Below are positions 34,784 to 43,138 of a DNA stretch of 64,000 bases, one piece after another. The stretch spans positions 1-64,000 of the forward strand of contig DIYP01000013.1 in NCBI GenBank assembly GCA_002427735.1, in the 5' to 3' direction. How positions within the stretch are numbered: position 1 is the stretch's first letter; the number at the start of each line of letters is the position of its first letter. Below the pieces are notes generated by a model. The model saw only the letters and a list, made by a program, of their open reading frames with translations, was not told the origin of the DNA and did no database searches. Source of the DNA: Flavobacteriales bacterium UBA6051. Its GTDB lineage: Bacteria > Bacteroidota > Bacteroidia > Flavobacteriales_D > Crocinitomicaceae. Both the position numbers and the translations under genes were made by a program.

Positions 34784-35781
34784 TAATGCATAAGTTGATA
34801 AACCAGTTCCTTCATAAGTTGACCATGCGTGAAAGAAGAGTTTTCTACGCCTTTGGATTTCAAGTCATATTCATGAAGAATGGCGATGTTTGCCGCAATC
34901 TTTTTAGGGTTGTAAATCTTTGTCGAGCTTAATAGTTGTCCTGCCACGAATGGTGGTACTCTTACAGCTTGGGCTACGGCTTCACGAGATTTGTTTTGAA
35001 GAAAATGAATTTTCATCAACTTCGAAAAGTGATTGAATAGATTTGAAACAACAACAATGATGGATGTTGCCTTCGGATTGTGATCAAAGTAATCGACAAT
35101 CTTATTTGCTTTTGTAATATCACGTGCGCTAATGGCATTGATCAGCTCGAAAACATTATAGTCTTTCGAGATTCCGATATTTTCTTCAATGTGAATTTCA
35201 TTGATGGTAGTCCCTTTTTCTACCAGTATCTGGAGTTTGTCTAACTCATTCACAATCTTGCTGAGATCATTACCGAGAAATTCAGCAATAAGCATACTGG
35301 CTTTAGGGGTAACTGAATACCCCGACGAACTTACAAAAGCACTGATCCACTCAGCTAACTTATATTCAGGAACTTTATCTGATTTGAAAACAATCCCGTT
35401 TTTGGCGGCAGCTTTAATTGATTTCTTTCGAGTATCGTATTTCTTGTACTTGTAGTTAACGACAAAAATAGTTTGCTCAGAAGGTGACTCAAAATAGGGA
35501 GTGAGATCTTCGAGTCCTCGAAAATCTTGCGCTTCTTTTAAAACCACCAGCCTCCGTTCAGCCATCATTGGATAACCTTTAGCTTCAGAAATGATGCTTA
35601 GTGCATCTGAGTCCTTTCCATACAAGATCGTTTGATTAAAGTCACGCTCATGCTCTTCCAGTGCATGTTCTATAATGGCATCGGTAATTGCATCGATGAA
35701 ATAAGCCTCTTCACCATGAAGAAAATAAATCTTCTCGAATTTACCTTGCTTAATATCTTGTATGATGAGCTTGTGGTCCAT
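34783..35781 (-). CDS. holA: DNA polymerase III subunit delta
   Basis: A 332-residue HolA, the clamp-loader delta subunit that opens the sliding clamp. The N-terminus has IYFLHGEEAYFIDA, the usual delta start, and the later FLGNDLSKIVNELDKL is the domain II signature. The C-terminal domain fits the family and the length is normal. It starts 3 bases after pepT and overlaps rsmE by 1 base. Confidence 0.95.
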   Translation of the reverse strand: MDHKLIIQDIKQGKFEKIYFLHGEEAYFIDAITDAIIEHALEEHERDFNQTILYGKDSDALSIISEAKGYPMMAERRLVVLKEAQDFRGLEDLTPYFESPSEQTIFVVNYKYKKYDTRKKSIKAAAKNGIVFKSDKVPEYKLAEWISAFVSSSGYSVTPKASMLIAEFLGNDLSKIVNELDKLQILVEKGTTINEIHIEENIGISKDYNVFELINAISARDITKANKIVDYFDHNPKATSIIVVVSNLFNHFSKLMKIHFLQNKSREAVAQAVRVPPFVAGQLLSSTKIYNPKKIAANIAILHEYDLKSKGVENSSFTHGQLMKELVYQLMH

Positions 35782-35784
35782 CTT

Positions 35785-37032
35785 TTATGCGTGCTTAGCC
35801 CAGATTTGAACTAACTCAGTGAGCGTCGCTGTTCCTTTCTCCATATCTTGAATACTGACGTATTCATGTTTCGAGTGAATTCCCATTTCACCCGTAAAAA
35901 TATTTGGACATGGTAGGCCCATAAATGAAAGACGCGATCCGTCTGTACCTCCACGAATGATCGTAGGCAAAGGTTTTATTCCAGCTTGTTCCATAGCCTG
36001 AATCGCATAATCCGTAACAAAAGGAACGTCCTTTATTATTTCCTTCATATTACGATATTGCTCCTTTACTTCAAATGTATAATCAAGTTTCGGATAGTTG
36101 GCCAGCGTAGCTTTTAGTAAATCCTCTAAACGCGATTCATATTCGCCCAGCTTAGCTGTAATATGATCACGGATGATGAAAGAAACACTTGCCTCTTCCA
36201 TACCTCCTGAAATAGTGTGTGGATGGACAAAACCTTCTCGCTTCTCAGTAGTTTCTGGTGACCATTCATTTTTCGGAAGTGAAGCAACGAACTCTGCAAC
36301 AACCTTTAATGCATTAACCATCTTGCCTTTTGCGTAACCAGGATGAGCGCTAATGCCGTTTACGGTAATTGTAACTCCATCAGCAGAAAAGCTCTCGTCT
36401 TCAAGAGAACCAGCGACACCGCCATCAAGTGTGTAACCAAAATCTGCGTTTAACTTTTCCATATCCAAATGATCTACACCTCTACCAACCTCTTCATCTG
36501 GCGTAAATAATATTCGAATATTCGGATGCCGTATTTCTGGATTATTTACCAAATGATGAACAAGGTCCATAATGATAGCAATACCTGCTTTGTCATCTGC
36601 GCCCAGAAGTGTTAATCCGCTTGCAGTAATAATGTCGTCGCCAATTTTTTCCTTTAGATATGGATGCTTTTCAGTGGTAATAACTTGTGCATTATCATCT
36701 GGAAGAGTAATAGGCTCTCCATCGTAACTTCGATGTACAATGGGTTTTACATTTTTCCCTGTTACGTCAGGAGCGGTATCCATATGAGAGCAAAAACAAA
36801 TTGTCGGTAGGTTATCATTAGCTGTATTGTTCGGAAGCGTTCCGAAAACATACCCCCATTCATCCATTTCGGCATCTTTGATACCTAATTCCTTCAGTTC
36901 CTCAACCAGTACTTTTCCAAGATTTTTTTGAATCTCAGAAGATGGGAAGCTTGTTGAAGTAGGATCTGCTGTAGTATCAATTTTAGCGTATTTGATAAAG
37001 CGTTCTTCAACCGTTGAGGTATAATTATTCAT
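35785..37032 (-). CDS. pepT: Peptidase T (tripeptide aminopeptidase)
   Basis: A 415-residue cytosolic M20-family zinc aminopeptidase that removes N-terminal residues from tripeptides. Metal-binding motifs are present: FCSHMDTAPD, LLGADDKAGIAI, ILFTPDEEVGRG, FGYTLDGG and IRGGTDGSRLSFMGLPCPN. The start is ATG 37032; the in-frame TTG at 37053 is rejected. It is the first gene of a five-gene operon with holA, rsmE, DUF4159 and the ankyrin gene, separated from ndk by a terminator. Confidence 0.96.
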   Translation of the reverse strand: MNNYTSTVEERFIKYAKIDTTADPTSTSFPSSEIQKNLGKVLVEELKELGIKDAEMDEWGYVFGTLPNNTANDNLPTICFCSHMDTAPDVTGKNVKPIVHRSYDGEPITLPDDNAQVITTEKHPYLKEKIGDDIITASGLTLLGADDKAGIAIIMDLVHHLVNNPEIRHPNIRILFTPDEEVGRGVDHLDMEKLNADFGYTLDGGVAGSLEDESFSADGVTITVNGISAHPGYAKGKMVNALKVVAEFVASLPKNEWSPETTEKREGFVHPHTISGGMEEASVSFIIRDHITAKLGEYESRLEDLLKATLANYPKLDYTFEVKEQYRNMKEIIKDVPFVTDYAIQAMEQAGIKPLPTIIRGGTDGSRLSFMGLPCPNIFTGEMGIHSKHEYVSIQDMEKGTATLTELVQIWAKHA

Positions 37033-37070
37033 AGTTTGTGTCTTTAGAATCAAATGTAATCATTTCACAT

Positions 37071-37103
37071 AAAAAAGGCTCCCATCGTTATGATGGAAGC
37101 CTT
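37071..37103 (-). terminator. Rho-independent terminator of ndk
   Basis: Read on the minus strand, AAGGCTTCCATC / GATGGGAGCCTT forms a 12-bp stem with one mismatch, followed by six T. It lies 21 bases after the ndk stop. Confidence 0.88.
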
Positions 37104-37123
37104 TCTTTTTTCGGTGTAATTAC

Positions 37124-37543
37124 CTAGAATATTTCAGCGGCAGAGAAATGGAAATCTCCTTCGATTTGAGCGTTTTCATCAGAGTCAGAACCATGAACGG
37201 CATTACGACCTTTTGACTCAGCATATTTCTTACGAATTGTCCCCTCGGCAGCTTCAGCAGGATCAGTAGCTCCAATTAATGCTCTGAAATCAGCAACTGC
37301 ATTTTCTTTTTCCAAAATAGCAGCAATGATTGGCCCGGAAGTCATGTATTCTACCAACTCTCCATAGAAAGGGCGTTCTGCATGTACTTCATAAAATTTC
37401 TTTGCTTGCTCCTCAGATAAACGTGTATACTTCATTGCTTTAATTGCAAATCCAGCATCAGTAATCATCTGAAGAATGTTTCCAGTATTGCCACTCTCAA
37501 TAGAGTCAGGCTTCAACATTGTAAAAGTTCTGTTTGTTGCCAT
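37124..37543 (-). CDS. ndk: Nucleoside-diphosphate kinase
   Basis: A 139-residue Ndk that moves a phosphate from ATP to nucleoside diphosphates through a phosphohistidine. The catalytic His117 lies in NAVHGSDS, the classic signature, and the start TFTMLKPDSIESG matches the nucleotide-binding region. Length is typical. It is monocistronic, with a -7 element TATCTTTG upstream and a strong terminator downstream. Confidence 0.97.
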   Translation of the reverse strand: MATNRTFTMLKPDSIESGNTGNILQMITDAGFAIKAMKYTRLSEEQAKKFYEVHAERPFYGELVEYMTSGPIIAAILEKENAVADFRALIGATDPAEAAEGTIRKKYAESKGRNAVHGSDSDENAQIEGDFHFSAAEIF

Positions 37544-37572
37544 TTGTTCTTTATTTGACTAAAATTTTGGCG

Positions 37573-37580
37573 CAAAGATA
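37573..37580 (-). promoter_or_regulatory. -7 element of ndk
   Basis: On the minus strand TATCTTTG matches TAnnTTTG exactly, 29 bases before the ndk ATG, a normal leader length. Confidence 0.45.
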
Positions 37581-37636
37581 GATAATTCATTCAATACGAT
37601 TCTGTTCGCCATATTATCTTTTTGAGAATTAATAGT

Positions 37637-37644
37637 TAGATTTG
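37637..37644 (+). promoter_or_regulatory. -7 element of the ZIP transporter gene
   Basis: TAGATTTG matches TAnnTTTG, 27 bases before the ATG at 37672. It overlaps the in-frame TTG at 37642, so that TTG is unlikely to be the start. Confidence 0.45.
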
Positions 37645-37671
37645 TCTAACTTTTTAATTTTAGTACTTAGA

Positions 37672-38517
37672 ATGGAGTCCTCTGTTGGTTGGTATGAGAG
37701 TTTAGTTGATTATCTAGGTTCAATTGATCCGGTGCTTGCAGCTCTTTATGCAACGCTCTTCACATGGTTTTTAACTGCATCAGGTGCAGCGCTCGTCTTT
37801 TTCTTTAAAACCTTACATCGCGGTGTATTGGATGCTATGCTCGGTTTTACCGGAGGAGTGATGGTAGCTGCTAGCTTTTGGTCATTACTGAATCCGGCGA
37901 TTGAAATGTCAGAGAAAAGCTATCCTTCAATGCCCTGGATGCCAGCCGCGGTTGGTTTTCTTCTGGGGGCATTGTTCTTGTTTGGCCTGGACAAACTAAT
38001 GCCGCATTTGCACATTAATTTTAAAGAGGAGGAAAAAGAAGGTGTCAAAACCCAATGGCACAAAACTACTTTGCTGGTGTTGGCCATCACCTTGCATAAT
38101 ATTCCTGAAGGACTGGCTGTAGGAGTTTTATTCGGTGCTGCCAGTCTCGGATTAGATGGAGCTACAATTGCTGGGGCGGTTGCTCTTGCTATTGGTATTG
38201 GTATCCAAAATTTTCCTGAAGGGTTTGCCGTGGCAATGCCATTACGGCGTCAGGGGGTAAGTAGAAGAAAGAGTTTCTGGTACGGTCAAATGTCGGCTAT
38301 CGTTGAACCCATTTTTGGAGTGCTTGGTGCTTTGGCAGTTATTTACATGCAACCAATTCTTCCGTTTGCATTAGCATTCGCAGCTGGTGCTATGATCTAT
38401 GTTGTAGTGGAGGAAGTTATTCCCGAAACCCAACGCGATAAGTTCACAGACGTTGCCGTACTTGGGTTTATCGGTGGATTTCTGATTATGATGATTCTCG
38501 ATGTAGCTTTAGGATAA
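37672..38517 (+). CDS. ZIP family metal transporter
   Basis: A 281-residue inner-membrane protein with about eight hydrophobic helices. The conserved metal site lies in helices IV and V: TLHNIPEGLAVG and IQNFPEGFAVAMPLRR, each with the His/Asn-x-x-Pro-Glu-Gly motif of bacterial ZIPs (ZupT/GufA-like). The His-rich loop is weak (HLHINFKEEEKEG). It probably imports zinc or another divalent metal. Start chosen at ATG 37672. It is followed by the candidate small RNA region. Confidence 0.93.
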   Translation: MESSVGWYESLVDYLGSIDPVLAALYATLFTWFLTASGAALVFFFKTLHRGVLDAMLGFTGGVMVAASFWSLLNPAIEMSEKSYPSMPWMPAAVGFLLGALFLFGLDKLMPHLHINFKEEEKEGVKTQWHKTTLLVLAITLHNIPEGLAVGVLFGAASLGLDGATIAGAVALAIGIGIQNFPEGFAVAMPLRRQGVSRRKSFWYGQMSAIVEPIFGVLGALAVIYMQPILPFALAFAAGAMIYVVVEEVIPETQRDKFTDVAVLGFIGGFLIMMILDVALG

Positions 38518-38558
38518 CAATAATCTTACAAAAAATTAACACTTTTTTTAAAATAAAG

Positions 38559-38591
38559 TTGTCCTAGATGTGTTTTTAATACATACATTTG
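38559..38591 (+). promoter_or_regulatory. Promoter for candidate small RNA
   Basis: TTG (38559-38561), 22 bases, then TACATTTG (38584-38591) match the Bacteroidota -33/-7 consensus. There is no ORF immediately downstream. Confidence 0.5.
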
Positions 38592-38597
38592 TTTACG

Positions 38598-38696
38598 AGA
38601 ACAATGGGGGTAGTTTACCATTGTTTGAGTTTTATAGTTTTAGCATGGTTTAGCTGAAAGAGGAACAAGTTCATAAAAATTTGTTCCTCTTTTTGT
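38598..38696 (+). ncRNA. Candidate small RNA (about 100 nt)
   Basis: A -33/-7 promoter is followed within about 10 bases by a hairpin with stem AACAATGG / CCATTGTT (38600-38607 and 38618-38625, loop GGGTAGTTTA). A second hairpin, AAAGAGGAACAA / TTGTTCCTCTTT, ends in a T-run. No start codon with a sensible reading frame lies between them. The end points are estimates. I cannot match it to a known family; it could instead be a leader of the DUF5723 gene, but the terminator precedes a separate promoter for that gene. Confidence 0.45.
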
Positions 38697-38700
38697 TTTT
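38657..38700 (+). terminator. Strong Rho-independent terminator in intergenic region
   Basis: A perfect 12-bp stem, AAAGAGGAACAA (38657-38668) and TTGTTCCTCTTT (38681-38692), is followed by a T-rich tail. The T-run overlaps the -33 element of the next promoter. Confidence 0.9.
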
Positions 38701-38721
38701 AGACATTTCCTCGTACTTTTA
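38691..38721 (+). promoter_or_regulatory. Promoter of the DUF5723 gene
   Basis: TTTTG (38691-38695), 18 bases, then TACTTTTA (38714-38721, one mismatch to TAnnTTTG), 23 bases before the ATG at 38745. Confidence 0.4.
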
Positions 38722-38744
38722 GAAGTAAATTGTAATCTACATTT

Positions 38745-40238
38745 ATGAAAACACTGGGCTCAATCATCGCGCTATGCGCTTTCTTTTCTTTTAATGCATT
38801 TTCTCAAACACAAGGTATCGCTTATACCGCTGTTGGTAAAGGGGTGGCTACAACATTCCTTACGGATTATCATTGTCTTGGTGTGAACACTTCCGGGTTA
38901 GGTTTTGGAACAGGTTATGAGGGAAAACGATTCACTTCTGGGATGACAGAATTTAGCCTTGGTATTTATTCTGACGCGTTGAACAAGGACCGGTTAAGAA
39001 GATTGTATAGAACGCTAAGGAGCGATGTGTTCGGAGGTAATTCAGAAAATATTGACCTTCAAGCGCAGGCAGATGCCGCAGCTGATTATTTGGATGCTGG
39101 AATTATGATTGATGCACGTTATAATTGGTTAGGTTTTTCTTTTCAGTCTGAAAAATTTGGTGGAATTGCATTCAATGTTCAAGAGCACTACAATTGGTAT
39201 TCAAAGTTGAGTCCAAATACCACTGATCTTATTTTCAGAGGGAAATTCGCAGATTATTTCGATGAGTTAACGGTTGTTTTTGGAACGGATACTACTATTA
39301 TTCCTAATAACGGTAATATTTCGGAGGATACTTTAAATGCGGTTGTTGCAGGATCCATAGGTGTGCCCTTGCGATTGAGCGAAATTACAAACGGATCTGA
39401 AATTCGATTTGCATGGAATCGTTACTATAATGTGGGGTATGGAAGAAAGCTTTTTGGGGACTCTACCTTTTCTCTTTACGCAGGAATTGGTGGACGATTC
39501 ATTCAGTCCACAGCGATGTTTAATATGACTTCGGATGCTGACGGATTACGCTTTTATTCGTCCATGTCTCCAAGTTTTGATATCGATTATGGCGCTGTTG
39601 CCAGCGGAAACCCTTCTGCCTTTACGCAATCAGGAGGAATCCCTGCAAGTGTTGGAAATGGTTACGGACTGGATTTTTCTGCTACTGCTCAGATTGCTAA
39701 ATACTTTAAAATTGGTCTTGCGGTCAACAACATTGGTTCCGTTACTTACAAGCGTAATGTGTATACAGTGAAAGATACTCTTGTAGGAGATATGCGACTA
39801 GATGGGCTATCCAATTATAATATTACCAATTCGGTTGAGCAATTTCTGGAAGATGGTGGCTTGTTGACGTTAGAAGGGCAGGAGAGCATTAAAGTAAATA
39901 ATGCGGCAAATATCCGACTTGGATGCAGTATAGACTTTGGAAAGATTGCTTCAATTGGTATCGATGTGGTAGCGCCTTTTAATCGTGAGAACCCAGGAGG
40001 GATTAATAATGCAGTTTATTCCATTGGTGGAGAGGTGCGTCCGGTAAAATGGATTCAAATCAGTGCCGGATACTACGGTGGTGGGATTTATCAGCATAAC
40101 ATTCCTTTGGGCGTTAACTTTGTGTTGGGCAATGGAACGTATGAGGTTGGGATTGCTTCGAGAGATGCTTTGTCCTTCTTCCTTGATGAGTCAAACAGCG
40201 TTTCTACAGCATTCGGAGTTGCTCGCTTCCGATTCTAG
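38745..40238 (+). CDS. DUF5723-like outer-membrane barrel protein
   Basis: A 497-residue protein with a signal peptide (ending NAFSQ). The mature part has the pattern of DUF5723: an early NTSGLGFGTGYEGKRF and FSLGIYSDALNKDRL, then long alternating strands, ending with an aromatic residue (ARFRF). It should be an outer-membrane beta-barrel. The family is Bacteroidota-specific with no assigned role. A second related-looking barrel is encoded at 59093. It is monocistronic and ends with a 4-base overlap with the convergent Nudix gene. Confidence 0.8.
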   Translation: MKTLGSIIALCAFFSFNAFSQTQGIAYTAVGKGVATTFLTDYHCLGVNTSGLGFGTGYEGKRFTSGMTEFSLGIYSDALNKDRLRRLYRTLRSDVFGGNSENIDLQAQADAAADYLDAGIMIDARYNWLGFSFQSEKFGGIAFNVQEHYNWYSKLSPNTTDLIFRGKFADYFDELTVVFGTDTTIIPNNGNISEDTLNAVVAGSIGVPLRLSEITNGSEIRFAWNRYYNVGYGRKLFGDSTFSLYAGIGGRFIQSTAMFNMTSDADGLRFYSSMSPSFDIDYGAVASGNPSAFTQSGGIPASVGNGYGLDFSATAQIAKYFKIGLAVNNIGSVTYKRNVYTVKDTLVGDMRLDGLSNYNITNSVEQFLEDGGLLTLEGQESIKVNNAANIRLGCSIDFGKIASIGIDVVAPFNRENPGGINNAVYSIGGEVRPVKWIQISAGYYGGGIYQHNIPLGVNFVLGNGTYEVGIASRDALSFFLDESNSVSTAFGVARFRF

Positions 40239-40870
40239 AGTTGTTTCAGGATAGCCTTTAATTCGGCCAGCATCATTGCTGTGGCACCCCAAACTACATG
40301 ACCTTTAATGTCGTAGTAAGGAACGTTTTTTTGGACGAATCCTTGGCGGAATTTAATGTCCGTAGTTTTCAGGTTGGCTTCATTTATCAAATCGAAAACG
40401 TCAAAATGAATAATCGACGCTACCTCACGCTCGTCTGGATGAAGTTGAGGTAACTCATCTACGAAAAAAACAAACGGCTTTACGAGAAACTTACTTACCG
40501 GTATATGAACGCTGGAAAGTTCTCCTATCATTTTACCGGAATTCATCGGTAGCGCTATTTCTTCCATGCATTCCCGACGCGCAGTATACTCAAGATTTGG
40601 ATCTTCTTGATCCATTTTTCCCCCTGGAAAGCTGATTTGATTTCCGTGTGTTCCATTATAATCTGGTCGCTGAATTAAAATAGATTGAAAAGAAGAAGCT
40701 TTTGGATATAGAATAATGCCGACCGCTGAATTTCGAACGTCAGGAGCAATTTTAAGTGAATCGCTGGTGAACTTTCGATTAACGGGCATTGCTTCACCGT
40801 GAGACTTTTCGCCTGGCAATCCTGATGAAATAACATCACTGAATGCATTAATAAATAGTCGTGGGTCCAT
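40235..40870 (-). CDS. Nudix hydrolase, CoA pyrophosphatase-like
   Basis: A 211-residue cytosolic Nudix protein. The Nudix box is complete: GGKMDQEDPNLEYTARREC followed by MEEIAL. The preceding LIQRPDYNGTHGNQISFPGG is the LLxxR/UPF0035 signature of CoA pyrophosphatases (NudL), which cleave CoA to 4'-phosphopantetheine and 3',5'-ADP. The ATG overlaps the stop of the upstream lipoprotein gene by 1 base (TAATG), so the two form a coupled pair. Confidence 0.9.
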   Translation of the reverse strand: MDPRLFINAFSDVISSGLPGEKSHGEAMPVNRKFTSDSLKIAPDVRNSAVGIILYPKASSFQSILIQRPDYNGTHGNQISFPGGKMDQEDPNLEYTARRECMEEIALPMNSGKMIGELSSVHIPVSKFLVKPFVFFVDELPQLHPDEREVASIIHFDVFDLINEANLKTTDIKFRQGFVQKNVPYYDIKGHVVWGATAMMLAELKAILKQL

Positions 40871-41466
40871 TAGCCTTCAACAGAAGAGAGTATATCAACA
40901 AAATCATCATGCAGGTAGCCCATATTTTCGCGCTTACCAATCAGTTGGAAAACAAAATAGCGGTCACCTATTTCCAATGTAGCGGTAAAGTAAGATGAAC
41001 CATCCTCATATGAATAATTACTTCCATGAACCACTTGAATATAGCCAGGATAGCCAACGGATTCTGGTACTTCTTTTTTGATTGAAGTCGTATAGTCATA
41101 TAAAGACTCTTGACGCTTGTGAATGTAATTGTTATGCACGGCATCCAAAGGACTAATTTCATTGTCAAATCCATATTGGATTAATTCGGCATCGTACGAC
41201 GAAAAAACTTCTACGCTGAAGTTCAAATCCATGTCATAAATGGATTTGGTATCTGCATCATCCGTTAAAACATAATCATCATCGTAATCATAACCGAACA
41301 TGTTCGATAGCATGTAGGTGATCCCTTCATAATATTCGCGCTGTAAATCGGGGAAATCCATACCATTATCTTGTAGTCTTTTTACGGATGAATAATTGGA
41401 TGGTTCAGGACAGGCGGTACAAAGAAAAAGTACGAAAAAGAGCGCTATACCAGAATAAATCTTCAC
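40870..41466 (-). CDS. Hypothetical lipoprotein
   Basis: A 198-residue lipoprotein with a signal ending FLCTAC, giving Cys19 as the lipidation site. The mature part is acidic and Tyr/Asp-rich (DYDDDYVLTDDADTKS) and has a beta-rich C-terminal half (YIQVVHGSNYSY, RYFVFQLIGKRE). I recognise no family. The start is a GTG at 41466, which gives a normal lipoprotein signal; no ATG lies nearby. It is coupled to the Nudix gene and divergent from lgt. Confidence 0.65.
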   Translation of the reverse strand: MKIYSGIALFFVLFLCTACPEPSNYSSVKRLQDNGMDFPDLQREYYEGITYMLSNMFGYDYDDDYVLTDDADTKSIYDMDLNFSVEVFSSYDAELIQYGFDNEISPLDAVHNNYIHKRQESLYDYTTSIKKEVPESVGYPGYIQVVHGSNYSYEDGSSYFTATLEIGDRYFVFQLIGKRENMGYLHDDFVDILSSVEG

Positions 41467-41548
41467 TTCTACGAATATAGTGTTTGTTCTTTAAAAAGTG
41501 GAATCAAAAGATGACTATATTTAACCCACAGAAGAAAACCAAAAAGAC

Positions 41549-42439
41549 GTGATATTAGCAATAAACTGGGATGTAAGCGCGGAACTGATTGAAGGCTGGA
41601 AAACCCCAAATAAGTATGGGTTACTGTTCGTGACTGGACTTATAATAGGGTATTTTGTTGTTCAGCGCATGTTCAAAAAAGAGGGGATAAAGGAGAATAA
41701 GTTGGACAAGCTTGTACTGTATATGGTCATCGCAACAATTGTTGGTGCGCGTCTTGGTCATGTGTTATTTTATGGGCCTTATTTTGACGAATTTAATGAA
41801 GCAGGGATGCGCATCGAGGAAGGTTATTTTTCTCATCCACTAAATATCATTAAAATTTGGGAAGGTGGATTAGCCAGTCATGGTGGTGCTATTGCAATTT
41901 TAATAGCATTATTTATTTATTCCCGTCGAGTGGCCAAGCGCCCAATGATGTGGATTTTAGATAGAATTGTAGCTCCTATTGCAATTGCAGGGTGTTTTAT
42001 CCGATTGGGAAACCTCGTTAACCATGAAATTGTTGGAGATATTACAACTGTTCCTTGGGGGTTCCGCTTTATGAATCATGATTGCTTGCCGTGGGAACAA
42101 TGTCGTTGGGAGGATATACCCATCCGCCATCCAGCGCAGTTGTATGAGGCGATAAGTTATGTGATCATTTTTATTGTTTTGATGTATATGTACTGGAAAC
42201 GGAATGCATGGAAAAAACAAGGAATGATGTTCGGTGTATTCTTAATTCTATTGTTCGGTGCGCGTTTTGGAATTGAGTTTGTGAAAGTTGGACAAACTGC
42301 ACGCGATGCTGTATTACCAATTAATACCGGACAAATTTTAAGTATTCCTTTTGTGTTAGCAGGTGTTTATATTCTATGGCGTGCTATGAAGAAACCAGAA
42401 GTACAGGAAACTTCAGTGGAAAGTGAAAACGTGGAATGA
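41549..42439 (+). CDS. lgt: Prolipoprotein diacylglyceryl transferase
   Basis: A 296-residue inner-membrane enzyme that attaches diacylglycerol to the lipobox Cys of prelipoproteins, acting before signal peptidase II. About seven helices are seen, with IRLGNLVNHEIVG (the Lgt signature), HPAQLYEA and the earlier GLASHGGAIAI, all conserved. It begins with GTG at 41549. Many lipoproteins in this window depend on this enzyme. It is not linked with other lipoprotein genes here. Confidence 0.95.
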   Translation: MILAINWDVSAELIEGWKTPNKYGLLFVTGLIIGYFVVQRMFKKEGIKENKLDKLVLYMVIATIVGARLGHVLFYGPYFDEFNEAGMRIEEGYFSHPLNIIKIWEGGLASHGGAIAILIALFIYSRRVAKRPMMWILDRIVAPIAIAGCFIRLGNLVNHEIVGDITTVPWGFRFMNHDCLPWEQCRWEDIPIRHPAQLYEAISYVIIFIVLMYMYWKRNAWKKQGMMFGVFLILLFGARFGIEFVKVGQTARDAVLPINTGQILSIPFVLAGVYILWRAMKKPEVQETSVESENVE

Positions 42440-42509
42440 TATCTATGTAATTAATCAATAACACGTGAATGATTTTTAATAGACTTTAGTTCACTGAATT
42501 ACAATTTCT

Positions 42510-42537
42510 TTGATTAACTTTCTAGACGTTAATTTTT
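42510..42537 (+). promoter_or_regulatory. Possible promoter of the NfeD-like/flotillin pair
   Basis: TTG (42510-42512), 17 bases, then TAATTTTT (42530-42537; one mismatch to TAnnTTTG), 15 bases before the ATG at 42553. Confidence 0.35.
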
Positions 42538-42552
42538 AAATAGTAGGACTTT

Positions 42553-43137
42553 ATGGCAGAGTGGTTTGGCAATATGGATTATTTCGAGAAAATGTATTGG
42601 TTTTTCGCCATTCCATCATCCTTGATTTTTCTTATTGTACTGGTTATGACAATTTTTGGAGGTGACGCCGTAGCAGATGGAGATATGGATGTTGACATCG
42701 AGAGCGATGTCGATACAGATGGAGGCGGTTTCCAGTTTTTTACCTTTAGGAACCTCGTTGCATTCTTCACCATTTTTTCATGGTCTGGTCTTAGTTGCAT
42801 TAAAGCGGGTTATTCCACTAGTGTTACCCTAACGGTTTCAATATTGTGCGGTCTGGTCATGATGTTCATTATGTCTTCCATTTTTTATTTTCTAACGAAA
42901 ATGGTGGAAAACGGGACAATGCGCATGAGCAATGCAGTTGGGAAAACGGGAGAAGTTTACTTGCCAATCAAAGGAAATAACCAGGGGTTCGGTAAGGTTC
43001 AAATCAGTATTCAAGGTGCAGTGCACGAAATTCAGGCAATTACACATGATGAGGAAGACCTCAAAGTGGGTACTGTTGTGCAGGTAACGAAAGTAATCGA
43101 TAATCATATTTTATTAGTAACAACCAAATTTAAGTAG
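42553..43137 (+). CDS. NfeD-like membrane protein (OB-fold, flotillin partner)
   Basis: A 194-residue membrane protein with three hydrophobic segments (about 15-35, 60-85 and 95-115), an acidic loop (GDMDVDIESDVDTDGGG) and a C-terminal soluble domain. That domain (GKTGEVYLPIKGNNQGFGKV ... GTVVQVTKV) looks like the OB fold of NfeD/YqiJ proteins. Such proteins occur next to flotillins and are thought to help organise membrane domains. The flotillin gene starts 1 base after the stop. Matching is by architecture, so the name is tentative. Confidence 0.8.
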   Translation: MAEWFGNMDYFEKMYWFFAIPSSLIFLIVLVMTIFGGDAVADGDMDVDIESDVDTDGGGFQFFTFRNLVAFFTIFSWSGLSCIKAGYSTSVTLTVSILCGLVMMFIMSSIFYFLTKMVENGTMRMSNAVGKTGEVYLPIKGNNQGFGKVQISIQGAVHEIQAITHDEEDLKVGTVVQVTKVIDNHILLVTTKFK

Positions 43138-43138
43138 C

